The notes under the pieces are model-generated. The model was given only the letters and a program-made list of their open reading frames with translations, ran no database searches and had not been told where the DNA came from. A stretch of DNA of 10,962 bases from Alphaproteobacteria bacterium (GTDB taxonomy: Bacteria; Pseudomonadota; Alphaproteobacteria; Puniceispirillales; Marisalimonadaceae). The first letter of the stretch is position 1, and each line of letters opens with the position of its first letter. Where the stretch lies: NCBI GenBank assembly GCA_016777645.1, contig JADHRC010000045.1:1-10962 (forward strand), in the 5' to 3' direction. The position numbers and the translations under genes are program-made. Below are positions 7,285 through 10,962 of the stretch, piece after piece.

Positions 7285-8472
7285 TTGAAGTATTTAAACG
7301 ATATCCCTAATATAATGCCTTATGCATGCCATAGTAGTAATACAAGAGGTAGGTTTTACATTGACGAAAATTTAGTTTTAGGGCGATCAGAATATCAAAG
7401 AGATAGAGATAGAATAATTCATTCAGAAGCATTTAGAAGACTTAAAGATAAAACTCAAGTTTTTGTTTATCATTCAGGAGATCATTTTAGAACTCGTCTA
7501 ACGCATACTATTGAAGTTTCTCAAATAGCTCGATCAATTGCAAAATCATTAAAAATCAATGAAGATTTAACAGAGACGCTAGCTCTAGCCCACGATCTTG
7601 GTCATCCACCACTTGGTCATAAAGGTGAAGAGGTTCTTAAAAATTTAATGAAAAATTATAATGGTTTTGATCATAACCAGCAATCGTTAAGAATTGTAAC
7701 TTTTCTAGAAAAAAAATATCCAAATTTTGATGGTTTAAATTTAACCTTTGAGACGTTAGAGGGCTTGATTAAGCATAATGGACCGTATCTTGATCATCAA
7801 TATATTCCATGTGAATTACAAAAAATATTGAAAAAGTTTTCGTTAGAGTTAAAAAAATATCCTTCATTAGAAGCACAGGTTGCTAATATTTCTGATGATA
7901 TTGCTTATTTAACACATGATTTTGATGATGGCCTAAGAGAAAAACTATTTACAATAAATGATCTTCAATGTGTTGAACTTGTAAATTTAATAATTTTAGA
8001 TATTAAAAAAATGTACACTAATATTGAAGATGATATTTTAGTTCATCAGTTAATCAGAAGGTTAGTTAGCTACTTCATTAATGATATTATTTCTAACTCA
8101 TCTCAAATTATAACCCAAAATAATTTTAGAACAGTTGAAGATATAAGAAATCATAATGATAATGTGATAAAGTTATCTCAAAAAGCACGTTCTAATATGG
8201 AGGAAATTAGATCATTTTTATTCAAAAATATGTATCATAATAAAATAATTTTAGATAAATTATCAAAATATTCTGTAATGATAGAAAAGTTGTTTTATTT
8301 ATTTCAAGAAAATATATCATTTCTACCTTATCAATGGAGAAATTTTAAAGGACATTCATTATACACATCAACTGCTGCCAAACAAGCAAGGGTGATTACA
8401 GATTATATTGCTGGAATGAGTGATAATTTTTTAAGAAAACAATATATAAAGTTTTTTAAAGAGGAAATTTAG
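7285..8472 (+). CDS. dgt: dGTP triphosphohydrolase-like HD-domain protein
   Basis: This HD-superfamily dNTP triphosphohydrolase cleaves a deoxynucleoside triphosphate to deoxynucleoside plus tripolyphosphate and so helps set dNTP pools. The dNTPase signature is clear: QRDRDRIIHSEAFRRLKDKTQVF (38-60, read in parts), THTIEV beginning with Thr73-His74, the HD pair His103-Asp104 in ALAHDLGHPPLGH with His107 and His112, FDHNQQSLRI (128-137), and the late metal-site region NISDDIAY (201-208). The length of 395 suits the short dGTPase-like group (type 2) common in Alphaproteobacteria. Substrate preference among dNTPs cannot be read from sequence. The start is probably TTG at 7285: alphaproteobacterial homologues begin about 10 residues before the YACHSSNTRGR segment, and no ATG lies earlier in this open frame. 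An internal ATG at 7315 (residue 11) is the alternative. Neither has a good Shine-Dalgarno. argS starts five bases after the stop. Confidence 0.93.
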   Translation: MKYLNDIPNIMPYACHSSNTRGRFYIDENLVLGRSEYQRDRDRIIHSEAFRRLKDKTQVFVYHSGDHFRTRLTHTIEVSQIARSIAKSLKINEDLTETLALAHDLGHPPLGHKGEEVLKNLMKNYNGFDHNQQSLRIVTFLEKKYPNFDGLNLTFETLEGLIKHNGPYLDHQYIPCELQKILKKFSLELKKYPSLEAQVANISDDIAYLTHDFDDGLREKLFTINDLQCVELVNLIILDIKKMYTNIEDDILVHQLIRRLVSYFINDIISNSSQIITQNNFRTVEDIRNHNDNVIKLSQKARSNMEEIRSFLFKNMYHNKIILDKLSKYSVMIEKLFYLFQENISFLPYQWRNFKGHSLYTSTAAKQARVITDYIAGMSDNFLRKQYIKFFKEEI

Positions 8473-8477
8473 TTTTT

Positions 8478-10214
8478 ATGAATGTCTATAAGATATATTT
8501 AGATCAATTAACTCAGTTACTTTTTAATTTTAAATCTGATAACAACTTGACATTTGATTTTAATGAAATTTTAACAAAGTTAACCTTGGAACCTCCTAAA
8601 AGCTTAGATCATGGCGATATGTCTACAAACTTAGCAATGATTTTAAGTAAATATTTAAGTCTTAAACCAATTCAAATTGCTAATATGTTTATTGGTTATA
8701 TTGCTAAATTACCAGGAGTGGATGAGGTTAATGTTGCTGGACCTGGTTTTATTAATATTAAGTTGACTGAGAAAACTTGGAACAGCTGCTTGAAAAGTAT
8801 TTTATCTAATGAAAAAAAATGGGATGCCACCGATCTTGGTAATGGTAAAAAAATTAATATTGAGTATATTTCTGCAAACCCGACTGGACCCTTGCATGCT
8901 GGTCATACAAGAGGAGCGGTGTTTGGAGATGCGTTGGCTTCATTGTTAAAAGAAGTTGGTTATGAAGTTACAAAAGAATACTACATCAATGATGCTGGAT
9001 CACAAATAGACAAATTGGTAAATTCAGCTTTACTTAGATATGAAGAATGTCTTGGAAAAAAAATTAAAGAAATACCAGAAGGATTATATCCTGGAGAATA
9101 TCTTAAAGAAGTTGGACAAAAACTTGTTGAGCAATTTGGGAGTGATTTAAAATCGAATGAACCTTCAAAAGTTTCTGAATTAGTAAGACAGGTTTCACTG
9201 GATGTGATTATGAAAATAATACGAAATGATCTTTTAAGACTAGGTATAGAAATGGATGTTTATACGAGTGAAAAGGAAATCATTTCAGGAAGTTTGTTAG
9301 AAAAAACATTGTCAATATTAGAAGATAAAGATTTAATTTATAAAGGAATTTTAGATCCACCGAAGGGTACTAAACCCAAAAATTGGGAAGAAAGGGAACA
9401 ACTTCTTTTCAAATCCTCCAATTTTGGTGATGACACAGACCGAGCTTTAAAAAAATCTGATGGAAGTTGGACATATTTCGCAACTGATATGGCATATCAT
9501 TTAGATAAAATTAATAGGACAAATGGGAATTTAATCAATGTCCTTGGGGCTGATCATATAGGTTATATTTCTCGCATTAATGCTGCTGTTCAAGCTCTTT
9601 CTGATGGGTCTATATCAATTGATACAAAAGTATGCTCACTTGTTAACCTTTTGGAGGATGGAAAGCCTGTAAAGATGAGCAAAAGATCAGGTAATTTTGT
9701 AACTCTTTCAGACATTATAGATGCAGTTGGAAAAGATGTAATAAGATTTATAATGTTGACTAGAAGAAATGATCAATCTTTAGATTTTGATTTTAAAAAG
9801 GTAACAGAAAAATCAAAAGATAATCCAGTTTTTTATGTTCAGTATGCTCACGCTAGATGCAACTCAATTTTTAAATCTGCAAATGTTTTAGAAAAAGACC
9901 TATTAGCAGACAATTTTTCAAACCTAACTACTAAAGAAGAAATAGAACTTATTAAATTTATTTCTTTATGGCCTAGATCTTTGGAATTAGCAGCTAAAAA
10001 TCATGAACCTCATAGGCTTTGTTACTATTTAATTGAATTATCGAGTTTATTTCATAGCTTATGGAATAAGGGCAAGGATGATCAAAGCTTTAAATTTATT
10101 ATTGACAACAATAAAAAGTTAACAAATTCAAGATTATGTTTAGTAAAAGCAGTTGCTATGACTATAAGAAAAGGTTTAAAAATATTATCTATTGAACCTG
10201 TTCTTGAAATGTAG
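8478..10214 (+). CDS. argS: Arginyl-tRNA synthetase
   Basis: This cytoplasmic class Ia synthetase attaches arginine to tRNA-Arg. An N-terminal additional domain (about 1-95, with DHGDMSTNLA at 44-53 and GPGFINIKL at 88-96) precedes the catalytic core. The core carries EYISANPTGPLHAGH, with the HIGH-equivalent HAGH at 140-143, and KMSKR at 399-403 followed by SGN. The C-terminal DALR anticodon-binding domain begins around YVQYAHAR (453-460) and runs to the end. The length of 578 is standard. The ATG at 8478 is five bases after the dgt stop; a GAGGA at 8461-8465 lies 12 bases upstream inside dgt, rather far for an ideal ribosome-binding site, so coupling to dgt translation is likely. The SPOR gene begins five bases after its TAG. 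Confidence 0.97.
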   Translation: MNVYKIYLDQLTQLLFNFKSDNNLTFDFNEILTKLTLEPPKSLDHGDMSTNLAMILSKYLSLKPIQIANMFIGYIAKLPGVDEVNVAGPGFINIKLTEKTWNSCLKSILSNEKKWDATDLGNGKKINIEYISANPTGPLHAGHTRGAVFGDALASLLKEVGYEVTKEYYINDAGSQIDKLVNSALLRYEECLGKKIKEIPEGLYPGEYLKEVGQKLVEQFGSDLKSNEPSKVSELVRQVSLDVIMKIIRNDLLRLGIEMDVYTSEKEIISGSLLEKTLSILEDKDLIYKGILDPPKGTKPKNWEEREQLLFKSSNFGDDTDRALKKSDGSWTYFATDMAYHLDKINRTNGNLINVLGADHIGYISRINAAVQALSDGSISIDTKVCSLVNLLEDGKPVKMSKRSGNFVTLSDIIDAVGKDVIRFIMLTRRNDQSLDFDFKKVTEKSKDNPVFYVQYAHARCNSIFKSANVLEKDLLADNFSNLTTKEEIELIKFISLWPRSLELAAKNHEPHRLCYYLIELSSLFHSLWNKGKDDQSFKFIIDNNKKLTNSRLCLVKAVAMTIRKGLKILSIEPVLEM

Positions 10215-10219
10215 TTACA

Positions 10220-10921
10220 ATGAACAACATACTCAAAATATTAATTATATTTTTTTTAAGTGTTGGTACTATATCTTCAATTGGTATGTTTGGGTTAAAG
10301 ATTTTCTTTGAAGATAAAGAAAATAACGAATTAATAGTTCTTGGTCCTGATAATGTAAATGTCATTTTGAAACCAAAAGATCCTGGTGGTTTAAAGGTAT
10401 CAAACCTCGATATTGAAATTTTAAATAATAAATCAGCTTTGAAAAAAGATGAAAAAATCAGACCTTTGCCAGATAAGCCGGAATTATTACCTATAGATAT
10501 TATTGAAAATGAGAACAATGAAACTAAAGAAGATGTTAATGCTAAAGGTGATCAAAAATTATCTGAAAGTAAAAAAAATAATATAAATAAGCCTCAAAAT
10601 ATTGATGATAAAAATATTAATAAATTAAAACCTATAACTGATGATAAATTAAAACCTGCAACTGATAAAATTGGTTTGTATAGAGTACAGTTTGGATCAT
10701 TTCGCAATTTTAAAAAAGCTACTCAAGCAAAAGAAAAAATGGATAAAAAATATAGCAATTTATTAACTGATGTTAAATTAGAAGTCTTTACCTATACAAA
10801 TGACAAAGCTGCTTCATTTCATAGAGTATGGACAACACCGTTGACTAAGGCTTTTGGTCTTGAGTTATGTAATAAATTTAAAAAACAAAAGGTTGTTTGT
10901 ATTTTACAGATAAACAATTAA
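10220..10921 (+). CDS. Single-pass membrane SPOR-domain protein
   Basis: The protein has 233 residues. One N-terminal membrane segment (about 5-26, after MNNILK) is followed by a long charged Lys/Asn/Asp/Glu linker (about 65-150) and a C-terminal SPOR domain (about 152-231: YRVQFGSF at 154-161, then HRVWTTPL and CILQI). SPOR domains bind glycan strands lacking stem peptides, which are enriched at the division septum, so the likely site is the inner membrane with the domain in the periplasm. Just after the membrane segment lies a conserved-looking GPDNVNVILKPKDPGG (42-57), resembling a segment I recall from other alphaproteobacterial SPOR proteins beside argS. The linker contains a tandem 8-residue repeat. 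The gene follows argS after 5 nt with no obvious Shine-Dalgarno. Its fold and topology are well supported. It should not be called ftsN or dedD without comparison. Confidence 0.85.
   Translation: MNNILKILIIFFLSVGTISSIGMFGLKIFFEDKENNELIVLGPDNVNVILKPKDPGGLKVSNLDIEILNNKSALKKDEKIRPLPDKPELLPIDIIENENNETKEDVNAKGDQKLSESKKNNINKPQNIDDKNINKLKPITDDKLKPATDKIGLYRVQFGSFRNFKKATQAKEKMDKKYSNLLTDVKLEVFTYTNDKAASFHRVWTTPLTKAFGLELCNKFKKQKVVCILQINN
10621..10666 (+). repeat. Imperfect 24-nt tandem repeat in the SPOR linker
   Basis: Bases 10621-10642 and 10645-10666 are identical except for AT versus GC after the shared TAAATTAAAACCT, with a period of 24 nt. They encode KLKPITDD (135-142) and KLKPATDK (143-150), immediately before the SPOR domain. 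A recent in-frame duplication in a disordered linker is the simplest explanation. Confidence 0.85.
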
Positions 10922-10929
10922 ATGATTTA

Positions 10930-10962
10930 ATGGAACAGTCACAAAACGAAAAAATAGAAGTT
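10930..10962 (+). CDS. 5' end of a downstream gene, possibly scpA (partial)
   Basis: Eleven codons from ATG at 10930 (MEQSQNEKIEV) run open to the window edge, eight bases after the SPOR stop and in line with the operon. In Alphaproteobacteria the genes after argS-SPOR are usually nagZ, scpA, scpB and tat. A short acidic start leading to a Glu-Val is more like the beginning of ScpA, the kleisin-like chromosome segregation protein, than of NagZ. Too little sequence is present to identify it. An earlier ATG at 10922 stops after two codons. Confidence 0.35.
   Translation, partial: MEQSQNEKIEV

Noticed and set aside
10189..10518. 109-codon minus-strand frame across the argS/SPOR junction
   Set aside because: Antisense to the SPOR protein's membrane segment and linker, and explained by the composition of that gene.
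1..10962. tRNA or rRNA genes, CRISPR arrays, insertion sequences, prophage or toxin/defence modules
   Set aside because: Reading across all gaps and coding regions gave no cloverleaf-like sequence, regularly spaced repeats, transposase or integrase motifs. Nearly all bases are accounted for by conserved housekeeping genes.

Overview
The window looks like a stretch of housekeeping chromosome from an AT-rich, compact alphaproteobacterium. Three things point that way: A/T-dominated third codon positions with much Lys, Asn and Ile; very short intergenic gaps; and gene order. The runs tolC-valS and xthA-erpA-dgt-argS-SPOR are arrangements I associate with Alphaproteobacteria. The combination with low GC suggests a streamlined marine lineage (SAR11/Pelagibacterales, HIMB59-like or similar). 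That placement is inference from composition and order; no marker was aligned.

Layout. Positions 1-108 are non-coding and hold a perfect A/T inverted repeat ahead of a plus-strand block: an outer-membrane TolC-family channel (109-1494), valyl-tRNA synthetase (1513-4155) and a divergent IlvD/Edd-family iron-sulfur dehydratase (4176-6026), with gaps of 18 and 20 nt. This block converges on a minus-strand pair, and the stop codons of the dehydratase and of exonuclease III overlap within six bases (6021-6026). The minus-strand pair is erpA (6837-7184) followed by xthA (6021-6821). A 100-nt divergent spacer (7185-7284) carries a plausible extended -10 promoter for erpA-xthA. It is followed by a second plus-strand block: dGTPase-like dgt (TTG start at 7285, to 8472), argS (8478-10214), an inner-membrane SPOR-domain protein (10220-10921) and the first 11 codons of another gene (10930 to the edge), perhaps scpA. 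Gaps in this block are 5, 5 and 8 nt.

How the genes relate. Most are core information-processing or envelope functions: two class I aminoacyl-tRNA synthetases, a dNTP hydrolase, an AP endonuclease/exonuclease, an Fe-S carrier, an efflux/secretion channel and a septal peptidoglycan-binding protein. The one gene whose exact job is not obvious is the dehydratase. It keeps the cluster cysteines and catalytic core of the family but differs from both classical IlvD and the sugar-acid dehydratases around the active-site lysine, in a mid-N-terminal insertion and at the C-terminus. ErpA could in principle supply Fe-S clusters to such an enzyme, but nothing in the sequence links the two.

I found no rRNA, tRNA, CRISPR array, insertion sequence, phage gene or defence/toxin module. 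I do not see a multi-gene novel system; the dehydratase is the best candidate for undescribed biochemistry.
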